A stretch of 8,223 nt of DNA from contig JBDRLV010000067.1 of NCBI GenBank assembly GCA_043812755.1, forward strand, positions 1-8,223, in the 5' to 3' direction. Position numbers and translations under genes: made by a program. The notes under the pieces were generated by a model that had not been told where the DNA came from, did no database searches, and saw only the letters and a list, made by a program, of their open reading frames with translations. Shown piece after piece: positions 1 through 4,590 of this stretch (the stretch's first letter is position 1; every line of letters starts with the position of its first letter). Source of the DNA: JBDRLV01 sp043812755 (GTDB taxonomy: Bacteria > Patescibacteriota > Patescibacteriia > UBA9934 > GWF2-40-263).

Positions 1-26
1 AGGTTTTTTTATTTGTAAACTAAAAT

Positions 27-665
27 ATGAACAATACAAAATTAAATATTCTTCTTGGCCTGTTCGTAGGCCTGCTCATAGGAATGAATTTGCTTGGAGG
101 AAAAATAACAACTCTTTTTGGAATCTCGGTTTCTGTTGGAATATTCATGGTTCCACTCACATTCTTAATCACTGACATTGTCGCAGAAGTTTATGGCAAA
201 CGCACCGCAAAGCAATTTGTGCTAGTTGGAGCTTTTGTTCTGATTGTAACATTCCTTTACACTGCCCTGTTTGTTTTACTAGAACCAAACGAACGCTACA
301 GCGCAAACGAAGCTTATAAAACAATTTTTGGCGCGTCCTTGCGTATGATGATTGCAAGTCTTGTAGCATTCTTGCTAGCGCAACTCCATGATGTATGGGC
401 ATTTGAATTCTGGAAGGGAAAAACACATGGCAAGCTCTTATGGTTGCGCAACAATGCATCAACATTTGTTTCACAAGCAATTGATACACTTGTTTTCATG
501 TTTATTGCTTTCTATCACATAGCCCCAAAATTTGACGCACTGTTTATTATCAAGCTTGCTATCCCCTACTTCTTATTTAAAATAGCCTTTGCTGTAATTG
601 ATACTCCGTTTGTGTATCTTGGAGTGAGGTGGTTGAAAGGAAAAGAGGAGAAAGTACAGGGCTAA
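27..665 (+). CDS. yhhQ: Queuosine precursor transporter, YhhQ/VUT family
   Basis: Integral inner-membrane protein of 212 residues, the usual size for the YhhQ (DUF165/VUT) family, which imports queuosine precursors (preQ0/preQ1 or queuine) for modification of GUN-anticodon tRNAs. About six hydrophobic segments are visible, roughly at residues 6-28, 31-50, 63-85, 103-122, 146-165 and 172-200. Family hallmarks are NLLGGKI near 21-27, the PLTFLITDIVAEVYGKR block at 43-59 with Asp50 and Glu54, and SQAIDTLVF at 149-157. The C-terminal tail is short and basic. The ATG at 27 has no Shine-Dalgarno. The window opens with AGGTTTTTTT, which looks like the T-tract of a terminator whose stem lies outside, so this gene probably starts its own transcript with a very short leader. 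No queuosine biosynthesis gene is in view, which fits salvage. Family call is secure; the exact substrate is inferred. Confidence 0.9.
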   Translation: MNNTKLNILLGLFVGLLIGMNLLGGKITTLFGISVSVGIFMVPLTFLITDIVAEVYGKRTAKQFVLVGAFVLIVTFLYTALFVLLEPNERYSANEAYKTIFGASLRMMIASLVAFLLAQLHDVWAFEFWKGKTHGKLLWLRNNASTFVSQAIDTLVFMFIAFYHIAPKFDALFIIKLAIPYFLFKIAFAVIDTPFVYLGVRWLKGKEEKVQG

Positions 666-670
666 TAATC

Positions 671-718
671 AAACCGGTAGACGCAGGCTTTAGCCTGCGC
701 ACGGACACTAAAGTGTCC
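671..718. repeat. REP-like doublet of two hairpins with GTAG foot
   Basis: Two adjacent perfect hairpins are present. CGCAGGCT (682-689) pairs with AGCCTGCG (692-699), and GGACACT (703-709) pairs with AGTGTCC (712-718). They are preceded by CCGGTAG at 674-680; a GTAG at the hairpin foot is typical of REP sequences mobilised by RAYT (IS200-like Y1) transposases. Positions 671-699 match the reverse complement of 2776-2804 with two mismatches, so this is a dispersed family and not a chance palindrome. There is no T-run, so it is a poor terminator, although it lies directly after the transporter stop codon. Confidence 0.75.
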
Positions 719-760
719 TATAACGAATTGACCGCCTCCACCCCTTGAGCCCCAAAACAT

Positions 761-1492
761 ATGCTAAACGTCCAACCAATCAAAACGAGAATTCTACAAC
801 CGCCTAAAGATGATTTGTTTGAGGTAATTTGGAACGAACTCAAAGAACTGCCAGAGCGCAGTGTACTTGCTATTACATCAAAGGTTGTAAGTATTCATGA
901 AGGGCGCTGTGTTGCAATTGATCAGGTTCCTGACAAAAATAAGCTGATCAAACAAGAAGCAGAGCGATATTCTAATGAAATCCATCCGCTTTCTGATTCG
1001 ATCATGCTAACAATCAAGCATGGGCTTATAACTCCGTTTGCTGGTATTGATGAATCAAATGGTAATGGGCACTATATTTTATTTCCTGAAAATCCACAGG
1101 CCAGTGCGCAGACGATCTGGAACTGGGTAAATCAGACTTATGGCACAAAAGAATTTGGAGTTGTAATTACAGACTCAGCAATGGTGCCTTTGCGACGCGG
1201 GACAATTGGAATTGCGCTTGGCACATGGGGATTTTTGCCAGTCAAAGATTATAGGGGCAAACCAGATCTGTTTGATCGCCCTGCGAAGTTCAGTTGGCTT
1301 AGTGTTGCAGACACTCTTGCTAGTGCAGCAGTCCTTGCAATGGGAGAAGGAAATGAGCGCACTCCACTTGCACTTATCACTGGAGACCTTCCTATCACAT
1401 TCACTGATTCAAATCCTGAAGAGCACCCTGATTATCTTTCCCCTAAAATCCCACCTGACGAAGACATGTTCTCGCCCATTATGAAGTGGTAA
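761..1492 (+). CDS. CofE-like gamma-glutamate ligase (F420-0:glutamate ligase family; possibly folate)
   Basis: A 243-residue soluble protein of the CofE/FbiB N-terminal family, GTP-dependent enzymes that add glutamate to a lactyl-phosphate cofactor by a gamma-linkage. Visible family blocks are LAITSKVVSIHEGR at 36-49, GLITPFAGIDESNG at 88-101 (CofE has a similar GLVxxNAGID block), VVITDSAMVPLRRGTIGIALG at 134-154, and YRGKPDLFDRP followed by SVADTLASAAVLAMGEG at 164-197. Length matches stand-alone CofE (about 250). No other F420 gene is nearby, and I know this subfamily in CPR genomes under the label putative folate metabolism gamma-glutamate ligase, so F420 itself is an unlikely substrate. 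The ATG at 761 has no Shine-Dalgarno and no convincing promoter. The gene sits between a REP doublet and a strong terminator and is probably monocistronic. Family is confident; substrate unknown. Confidence 0.85.
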   Translation: MLNVQPIKTRILQPPKDDLFEVIWNELKELPERSVLAITSKVVSIHEGRCVAIDQVPDKNKLIKQEAERYSNEIHPLSDSIMLTIKHGLITPFAGIDESNGNGHYILFPENPQASAQTIWNWVNQTYGTKEFGVVITDSAMVPLRRGTIGIALGTWGFLPVKDYRGKPDLFDRPAKFSWLSVADTLASAAVLAMGEGNERTPLALITGDLPITFTDSNPEEHPDYLSPKIPPDEDMFSPIMKW

Positions 1493-1499
1493 TGCTCAA

Positions 1500-1532
1500 A
1501 CAAAAGACTCCGCAAAAAGCGGAGTCTTTTGT
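1500..1532 (+). terminator. Rho-independent terminator of the CofE-like gene
   Basis: A perfect stem pairs AAAAGACTCCGC (1502-1513) with GCGGAGTCTTTT (1519-1530) across an AAAAA loop. It extends two more pairs outward, and its 3' arm ends in TTTT. It begins eight bases after the stop codon at 1492. Because A-rich and T-rich arms flank the stem it could also work on the minus strand, where it would be the final stop for the tRNA operon. Confidence 0.9.
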
Positions 1533-1538
1533 GGCCTG

Positions 1539-1646
1539 CCACCCGTAGCTTTGACGGATAAACAGATTCCAGAGCCACCCTTCGCTAAAGCTTCGGGTAA
1601 CACCCTACGCTTTGGCTACAGAATACTATAGTCAAAGCGTAGGGTG
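1539..1646. repeat. Cluster of three REP-like palindromes ending at a tRNA 3' end
   Basis: Three diverged units each start with CACCC: CCACCCGTAGCTTTGACGG at 1539-1557, the unit at 1575-1598 (CCACCC, TTCGCTAAAGCTTCG, GGT), and the large palindrome from 1601. In the last, CACCCTACGCTTTG (1601-1614) is a perfect inverted repeat of 1633-1646, and the inner CTA/TAG and AG/CT pairs continue the stem. The right arm overlaps the three bases that encode the CCA end of tRNA-Phe (1645-1647). On the minus strand it would form a strong hairpin directly after the mature tRNA. It has no U-run, so it is more likely a mobile palindrome or 3' processing structure than a terminator. No protein-coding signal is seen here. 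Confidence 0.65.
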
Positions 1647-1719
1647 GTGCCGAGGGTGAGAATTGAACTCACGACACGAGGATTTTCAGTCCTCTGCTCT
1701 ACCACTGAGCTACCTCGGC
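1645..1719 (-). tRNA. trnF: tRNA-Phe(GAA), first copy on the + map, last in the operon
   Basis: Read on the minus strand, the cloverleaf is complete: acceptor GCCGAGG/CCTCGGC, TA at 8-9, D stem GCTC/GAGC with a 7-base loop, anticodon stem GAGGA/TCCTC with loop CTGAAAA (anticodon GAA), 5-base variable loop, T stem GTGAG/CTCAC with TTCAATT loop, discriminator A and encoded CCA (1645-1647). The start is set by U8-A9 followed by the D stem; beginning one base earlier would misplace CCA. It differs from the neighbouring tRNA-Phe in the acceptor, D and T arms. It is the last gene of a three-tRNA minus-strand unit. Confidence 0.95.
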
Positions 1720-1725
1720 AAAATA

Positions 1726-1767
1726 GCCCACACTCCGGAAGCACAAAATGTGCAACCGGAGTGGGGC
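1726..1767 (-). other. Hairpin in the spacer between the two tRNA-Phe genes
   Basis: The spacer between the tRNA-Phe genes is filled by one imperfect hairpin. CACTCCGG (1731-1738) pairs with 1756-1763, GCACA (1741-1745) with TGTGC (1749-1753) around an AAA loop, and outer GCCC (1726-1729) with GGGC (1764-1767) beside a bulged A1730. The internal loop is AA opposite AA. On the minus strand it is followed by TATTTTG, a weak U-run, so it might attenuate transcription into the last tRNA or guide processing. Role is inferred; the structure is plain in the sequence. Confidence 0.6.
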
Positions 1768-1771
1768 AAGC

Positions 1772-1847
1772 TGGTGCCCGGAACCAGATTTGAACTGGTG
1801 ACACGCGAATTTTCAGTCCACTGCTCTACCAACTGAGCTACCCGGGC
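1772..1847 (-). tRNA. trnF: tRNA-Phe(GAA), second, different copy
   Basis: On the minus strand: acceptor GCCCGGG/TCCGGGC (one G-U pair), D stem GCTC/GAGC with 8-base loop, anticodon stem GTGGA/TTCGC containing two wobble pairs, loop CTGAAAA with anticodon GAA, T stem ACCAG/CTGGT with TTCAAAT loop, discriminator A and encoded CCA (1772-1774). This resembles ordinary bacterial tRNA-Phe. It lies 61 bases after tRNA-Ile and 52 bases before the other tRNA-Phe in transcription order. Confidence 0.95.
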
Positions 1848-1908
1848 ATAATTACTACAACCACATTTAAAGTATCGACTATTGCATAAAAAGTCAATAC
1901 CTTAAATC

Positions 1909-1985
1909 TGGTGGGCGTGCCAGGACTTGAACCTGGGACCTCAACATTATCAGTGTTGCGCTCTAACCACCTGAGCTACACGCCC
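1909..1985 (-). tRNA. trnI: tRNA-Ile(GAU)
   Basis: On the minus strand: acceptor GGGCGTG/CACGCCC, TA, D stem GCTC/GAGC with AGGTGGTTA loop, anticodon stem CAACA/TGTTG with loop CTGATAA (anticodon GAT), variable AGGTC, T stem CCAGG/CCTGG with TTCAAGT loop, discriminator A and encoded CCA (1909-1911). It is the first gene of the tRNA operon. Its 5' 21 bases recur, split, in the leader upstream (2018-2088). Confidence 0.97.
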
Positions 1986-2017
1986 GTTATTTTGTGTATG
2001 TAGCAAAGGTGATAATC

Positions 2018-2088
2018 AACCACCTGAAAGGTCAGCAAAGCTGACCGCAGTCCACCGAAGCTATTGCAAAGGTGGAAGCTACACGCCC
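2018..2088 (-). pseudogene. tRNA-Ile 5' fragment split by a double-hairpin insert
   Basis: On the + strand, AACCACCTGA (2018-2027) and AGCTACACGCCC (2077-2088) each match adjacent parts of the intact tRNA-Ile (1965-1974 and 1974-1985), in the same order and orientation. Together they rebuild the first 21 bases of the tRNA. Between them lies about 49 bases with two palindromes: GGTCAGC/GCTGACC around AAA (2030-2046), and TCCACC/GGTGGA arms around 2051-2076. The simplest reading is a partial tRNA-Ile duplication later interrupted by a REP-like element. It falls inside the predicted leader of the tRNA operon. It cannot encode a tRNA. A chance match of both halves in order is unlikely but not excluded. 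Confidence 0.5.
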
Positions 2089-2103
2089 TCAAAAGGTGCC
2101 GAT

Positions 2104-2132
2104 AGTGTATCAAAAACATGTAATTTTAGCAA
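2104..2132 (-). promoter_or_regulatory. Promoter of the tRNA Ile-Phe-Phe operon
   Basis: On the minus strand there is -35 TTGCTA (2127-2132), a 17-base spacer and -10 TACACT (2104-2109) with the extended TG. TTTTTGATACACTA and, one base later, CGGCAC are identical to the promoter of the tRNA-Pro unit at 5888-5908. The GC-rich stretch between -10 and start resembles the discriminator of stringently controlled stable-RNA promoters. Predicted start is about 2097, leaving a leader of about 110 bases before tRNA-Ile. Confidence 0.75.
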
Positions 2133-2168
2133 GGATACTTATCCAGTTCAATACTATCTAAAAACAAC

Positions 2169-2192
2169 AAAAAAGACACCACTTGGGTGTCT
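2169..2192 (-). terminator. Rho-independent terminator of the tautomerase-like gene
   Basis: On the minus strand, AGACACC and GGTGTCT form a 7-bp stem around CAAGT and are followed by six U. The hairpin starts four bases after the stop codon at 2196. It also insulates the tRNA promoter, which reads in the same direction just downstream. Confidence 0.85.
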
Positions 2193-2195
2193 GAG

Positions 2196-2561
2196 TTATG
2201 AAAACTCGACCAGACAAAAGCCTTGCTTGCTCTTGTCAAAAGGATCTGTGAGTACCTCAATGAATCTGCAATTTGGCAAGTGCCCTTTTGCAAAAGGTCC
2301 AAGTGCCTGAGCTATTGTCTGGGCAAGATCATCCTGAACCGCTTGGCTGCGATTTTCCTTTTTCATGAATCGAACAGAAACCACAAAGCCTCTGCGATGA
2401 TTCCTTGGCAAAAGATCCATTGGAAAGAAAACCTCAACGTCATCTTCACTCACATCGAGTACATCTACTTGAGACACTCGTTTTTTTATATTCACACAAA
2501 GGCCCACGATATCAATCTGCGAGGTGTCGTGTGGCAGTCCCAATACAGTAATAAGCGGCAT
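2196..2561 (-). CDS. Small tautomerase-superfamily-like protein
   Basis: A 121-residue cytosolic protein. It begins Met-Pro, so removal of Met would expose the N-terminal proline that is the catalytic base in the tautomerase (4-oxalocrotonate tautomerase/CHMI/MIF) superfamily. The predicted order fits that fold at CHMI/MIF length: beta 2-8, helix 14-32, beta VEVFFPMDLL 42-51, beta GFVVSVRFM 58-66, helix 71-90, beta RFIEVL 99-104. The stretch from 58 onward, including ENRS before the second helix, resembles CHMI proteins. It has a clear Shine-Dalgarno (AAAGGGG seven bases before ATG), its own promoter (2595-2623) and terminator. Composition is near 50% GC. An overlapping opposite-strand ORF (2223-2579) lacks these signals. 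That the gene is real is well supported; the family is a moderate-confidence call without an alignment, and the substrate is unknown. Confidence 0.7.
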   Translation of the reverse strand: MPLITVLGLPHDTSQIDIVGLCVNIKKRVSQVDVLDVSEDDVEVFFPMDLLPRNHRRGFVVSVRFMKKENRSQAVQDDLAQTIAQALGPFAKGHLPNCRFIEVLTDPFDKSKQGFCLVEFS

Positions 2562-2594
2562 AGTTTTCCCCTTTCTTGAAAAGAACTCAGAACA

Positions 2595-2623
2595 AACTTA
2601 GCAGATAATCGCGTGGGGGTCAA
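2595..2623 (-). promoter_or_regulatory. Promoter of the tautomerase-like gene
   Basis: On the minus strand: -35 TTGACC (2618-2623), 17-base spacer, -10 TAAGTT (2595-2600) with TGC immediately upstream giving an extended -10. Predicted start is about 2588, leaving a leader of about 26 bases that contains the AAAGGGG Shine-Dalgarno. Confidence 0.7.
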
Positions 2624-2636
2624 TGATAGCTCAATA

Positions 2637-2657
2637 CCTCCCCTTAGTAAGGGGAGG
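2637..2657. repeat. Short palindrome CCTCCCCTT/AAGGGGAGG
   Basis: A perfect 9-bp inverted repeat around AGT, followed by GCTAAGGAGGGG, which partly repeats the right arm. It resembles a dispersed intergenic palindrome type seen in several bacterial groups. It sits upstream of the tautomerase-like promoter and has no T-run. Confidence 0.55.
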
Positions 2658-2682
2658 CTAAGGAGGGGTCTAGCGAATCGAT

Positions 2683-2804
2683 CCGGTAGCCGCAAGCTTT
2701 TCCGCCTCAGCCAGAGGCTGATGGGCCTTTGGCTCAAAAGGCGGATCAGCCTCTGGCTGAGGCTTGCGCTTTGAACGCAGGCTGAAGCCTGCGCCTACCG
2801 GTTT
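2683..2804. repeat. BIME-like composite: two REPs in inverted orientation
   Basis: Outer CCGGTAG (2683-2689) and CTACCGG (2795-2801) are inverted GTAG feet. Inside, CGCAAGC (2691-2697) pairs with GCTTGCG (2762-2768), and a perfect 17-bp arm at 2705-2721 pairs with 2746-2762. The right part carries its own hairpin, CGCAGGCT (2776-2783) with AGCCTGCG (2786-2793). Positions 2776-2804 are the reverse complement of the element at 671-699 with two mismatches. The arrangement is that of a BIME, dispersed by a RAYT transposase that must lie elsewhere in the genome. No gene overlaps it. Confidence 0.7.
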
Positions 2805-2821
2805 GTATAGACATCCCTTTT

Positions 2822-2921
2822 CAATGAGATTCTTCACTTCGGCCTTCAGCCTCGTTCAGAATGACAGACTAAGAAGCTTGCTTCGTAGTCGCTCTGCTCC
2901 TCCTCGCAATGACAGATCAGT
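2822..2921. repeat. MITE-like fragment with CAATGAGATTCTTC and AATGACAGA ends
   Basis: CAATGAGATTCTTC (2822-2835) and TCAGAATGACAGA (2856-2868) recur in the same order at 5821-5834 and 5848-5860. A second AATGACAGA end occurs at 2909-2917, after a hairpin GACTA/TAGTC plus GAAGC/GCTTC (2867-2890). It appears to be two right ends stacked together with no left end, so it is a truncated or nested insertion. Together with 2637-2657 and 2683-2804, this accounts for most of the geneless stretch 2570-2960. Confidence 0.6.
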
Positions 2922-2962
2922 GTTATCAGTGTTTAGATCCGCACAATAAGTATCTTCCAAAC

Positions 2963-3002
2963 AAAAAAACCGCACGTCGTGTATTACCTACACAACATGC
3001 GG
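2963..3002 (-). terminator. Rho-independent terminator of the lipoprotein gene
   Basis: On the minus strand, positions 3002-2989 form a 14-bp stem with 2983-2970, including two G-U pairs, around a GGTAA loop, and are followed by seven U (2963-2969). The wobble pairs close only in minus-strand RNA, which fixes the direction. It starts 16 bases after the stop codon at 3019. Confidence 0.9.
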
Positions 3003-3018
3003 ACGGGTATAAAAGATC

Positions 3019-4272
3019 TTACTTCTTCTTGTCACGCGCTTCGAAATCGCGCATCACAGTATCGGGGTCAAGGTCTGCCCCAAGACCAGAATTGCCTCGG
3101 CGAGCAACAATCTCGCCAAGCGCCTTCTTGTAGTAGGCGGCCATCTTGAGGGTCGTCTTGCCCTTCAAGCGAGCAAGCGTCGCTGCTGCCCATCCACCAG
3201 AGTCAGGGATGTCAGCTTCGTCACCAACGATCGCACCCCACACCATCATGAGAGTCACGCGGTCAGGACCAGTCGACTTCTCGTCAGCTTCACCGTCGAG
3301 GTAGCGTCGCATGATCCAACCACCAACACGTCTGTAGTATGACTGATTGTAAGGCTCGCCATTGACATGTGTGTCAGTACCTGGCTCAGGCTCACGCGCC
3401 AGCCATACCCCGTACTTGCAGTCCTCGCCAACACAGTCAGAGTCGCAGGCAGGCAGAAAGTTCCATTCCTCGTCTCGACACTCAAGCACCCACTTTTTGT
3501 ACTCTACGTCATATGCCTCAGAAGCCCTGATTGCCTTGAGGACCGCATCGTAGTCAAGATTAATAGCAGTGGACATGGCTTCTGAAAGCCCAGACGACAC
3601 CTTCGTCACCCAATTCTCAGGCAACTTCTCTTTGAGTGCCTTGGTTTTGTCAGCCAGGTGACGCATTGCAACCGAAAACCGTACCTCGTCAGCAAGAAGA
3701 GCTCTTGCTGTTGAACGAATGGGCCGGGTATCATCAAACCAATTATACCACCCAAGCAGAGTGTTGCGCCAAGTAAACTCGCCCTCTGAGTCAATAAGCT
3801 CCTGAACCGCAAGAGCTACCATTGAAGCCCAAGTGTTTGCATATGAACTCAAGTGCTCTTCGCGCTCATAATTAGGATTCGCCTTGATACAGAGCTCAGG
3901 CTTACACCTTGAGGTGAATTTCAGTCTGTATCCATGGCTAACTCTCCCTTGAGCGTCTGATCGAGGCAGAGTCAGACTCAGTCCCTCAGACAGTGTTTCA
4001 ACTACGGTTGCGTACACTGCTTGCCTTTGCTCTGTTCTGGTATCATCCGGTATGCTTTCAGCCATCCTTTCCGTAAGTAAAGCAGCACAATCACTTCGAA
4101 TCCTCTCCTGCTCTGCAGGCGGGCAAGGGTCAGGCTCTGGCTCACGCGCCTTTGGTTCAGGCGCAGGAGCATGCCTTATGGGTGCAGGCGGGGGCGGATC
4201 GTCTGAACACGCAACAAGCAATGAAATTCCAAAACCAGCCAGTACAAATGTTGATGTCAAAGATCGTTTCAT
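3019..4272 (-). CDS. Orphan secreted lipoprotein, cysteine-rich
   Basis: A 417-residue protein I do not recognise. A type II signal peptide is clear: basic MKR, hydrophobic 9-20, lipobox LVAC with Cys22. A Pro/Glu-rich tether (about 26-52) follows, then a mostly helical, charged body. Beyond Cys22 there are eight cysteines (50, 62, 123, 128, 265, 276, 280, 285), an even number with a 265-285 cluster, suggesting four disulfides in an exported protein. Trp and Tyr are frequent (GWYNWFDD at 174-181). The C-terminus is basic (DKKK). The start has a purine-rich Shine-Dalgarno (GGAGAAAGGG). Promoter 4334-4362 and terminator 2963-3002 make it monocistronic. Composition is far more GC-rich than the neighbouring surface protein: 35 of 60 G/C at 3241-3300 against about 17 of 60 at 5281-5340. 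This could reflect transfer or high expression. No enzymatic motif is visible. Confidence 0.85.
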   Translation of the reverse strand: MKRSLTSTFVLAGFGISLLVACSDDPPPPAPIRHAPAPEPKAREPEPDPCPPAEQERIRSDCAALLTERMAESIPDDTRTEQRQAVYATVVETLSEGLSLTLPRSDAQGRVSHGYRLKFTSRCKPELCIKANPNYEREEHLSSYANTWASMVALAVQELIDSEGEFTWRNTLLGWYNWFDDTRPIRSTARALLADEVRFSVAMRHLADKTKALKEKLPENWVTKVSSGLSEAMSTAINLDYDAVLKAIRASEAYDVEYKKWVLECRDEEWNFLPACDSDCVGEDCKYGVWLAREPEPGTDTHVNGEPYNQSYYRRVGGWIMRRYLDGEADEKSTGPDRVTLMMVWGAIVGDEADIPDSGGWAAATLARLKGKTTLKMAAYYKKALGEIVARRGNSGLGADLDPDTVMRDFEARDKKK

Positions 4273-4333
4273 CTTTTTTCCCTTTCTCCTTTTCTTATTT
4301 TTTCCAAGGGTTCTTCACTTCAACGAACCGCGC

Positions 4334-4362
4334 ATCATACCAGTTTTCCCCCTTTTTGTCAA
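4334..4362 (-). promoter_or_regulatory. Promoter of the lipoprotein gene
   Basis: On the minus strand there is consensus -35 TTGACA (4357-4362), a 17-base spacer and -10 TATGAT (4334-4339). Predicted start is about 4327, giving a leader of about 55 bases. This is one of the two strongest sigma70-type promoters in the window. Confidence 0.85.
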
Positions 4363-4392
4363 TACTAGTATAGCACTAGAAAAAAACTGTAA

Positions 4393-4425
4393 TTTTTGAT
4401 AAAATAAATATACATTTACTACTAT
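4393..4425 (+). promoter_or_regulatory. Probable promoter of the secreted surface protein
   Basis: TTTTTGATAAAAT (4393-4405) contains an extended -10 (TGA then TAAAAT) like that of the tRNA and 7103-7131 promoters; its -35 (TAGAAA, 4377-4382) is poor. An alternative reading is -35 TTGATA (4396-4401), 18-base spacer and -10 TACTAT (4420-4425). In both cases the MITE-like element 4425-4580 falls between promoter and start codon and would form the 5' leader. Confidence 0.4.
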
Positions 4426-4580
4426 GCCATCCTGAGAAGTCCAGCTTAGCTGGACGACGTAGGGATCCTATTTCCTCGTTTAATAGGATTATTACGTCGG
4501 CCCTTCGGCCCTTCGACAGGCTCAGGGTCGCCCTGAGTATAATCGAAGGGCGAAAAGCTCAGGACCTCCTCATAATGACA
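4425..4580. repeat. MITE-like element with terminal inverted repeats
   Basis: The left end TGCCATCCTGAG and the reverse complement of the right end (TGTCATTATGAG) are imperfect terminal inverted repeats that continue inward as AAGTCC and GAGGTCC. Inside are nested hairpins: GTCCAGC/GCTGGAC (4439-4455), ATCCTATT/AATAGGAT (about 4465-4489), CTCAGGG/CCCTGAG around 4521-4537 and CCCTTCGA/TCGAAGGG. No coding capacity. It ends ten bases before the start codon of the surface protein and fills its 5' untranslated region. A related element lies at 5773-5860. Confidence 0.65.
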
Positions 4581-4590
4581 AATTAAATTT

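Noticed and set aside
1616..1804. 62-codon minus-strand ORF
   Set aside because: It runs through both tRNA-Phe genes. Its RGSSVVEQRTENPR-like translation is a well-known false product of tRNA sequence.
2223..2579. 118-codon plus-strand ORF
   Set aside because: Antisense to the tautomerase-like gene, with no Shine-Dalgarno, promoter or terminator in its direction. The minus-strand frame has all three.
2570..2960. CRISPR array
   Set aside because: The repeats here are palindromic, of different families and not regularly spaced; there are no unit repeats with spacers and no cas genes.
2764..3133. Two overlapping short plus-strand ORFs
   Set aside because: They cover BIME and MITE repeats, the lipoprotein terminator and the end of the lipoprotein gene. 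No coding evidence.
4052..4399. 115-codon plus-strand ORF
   Set aside because: Antisense to the lipoprotein signal peptide and tether. Its Gly/Ser-rich translation is a shadow of the Pro/Glu-rich region.
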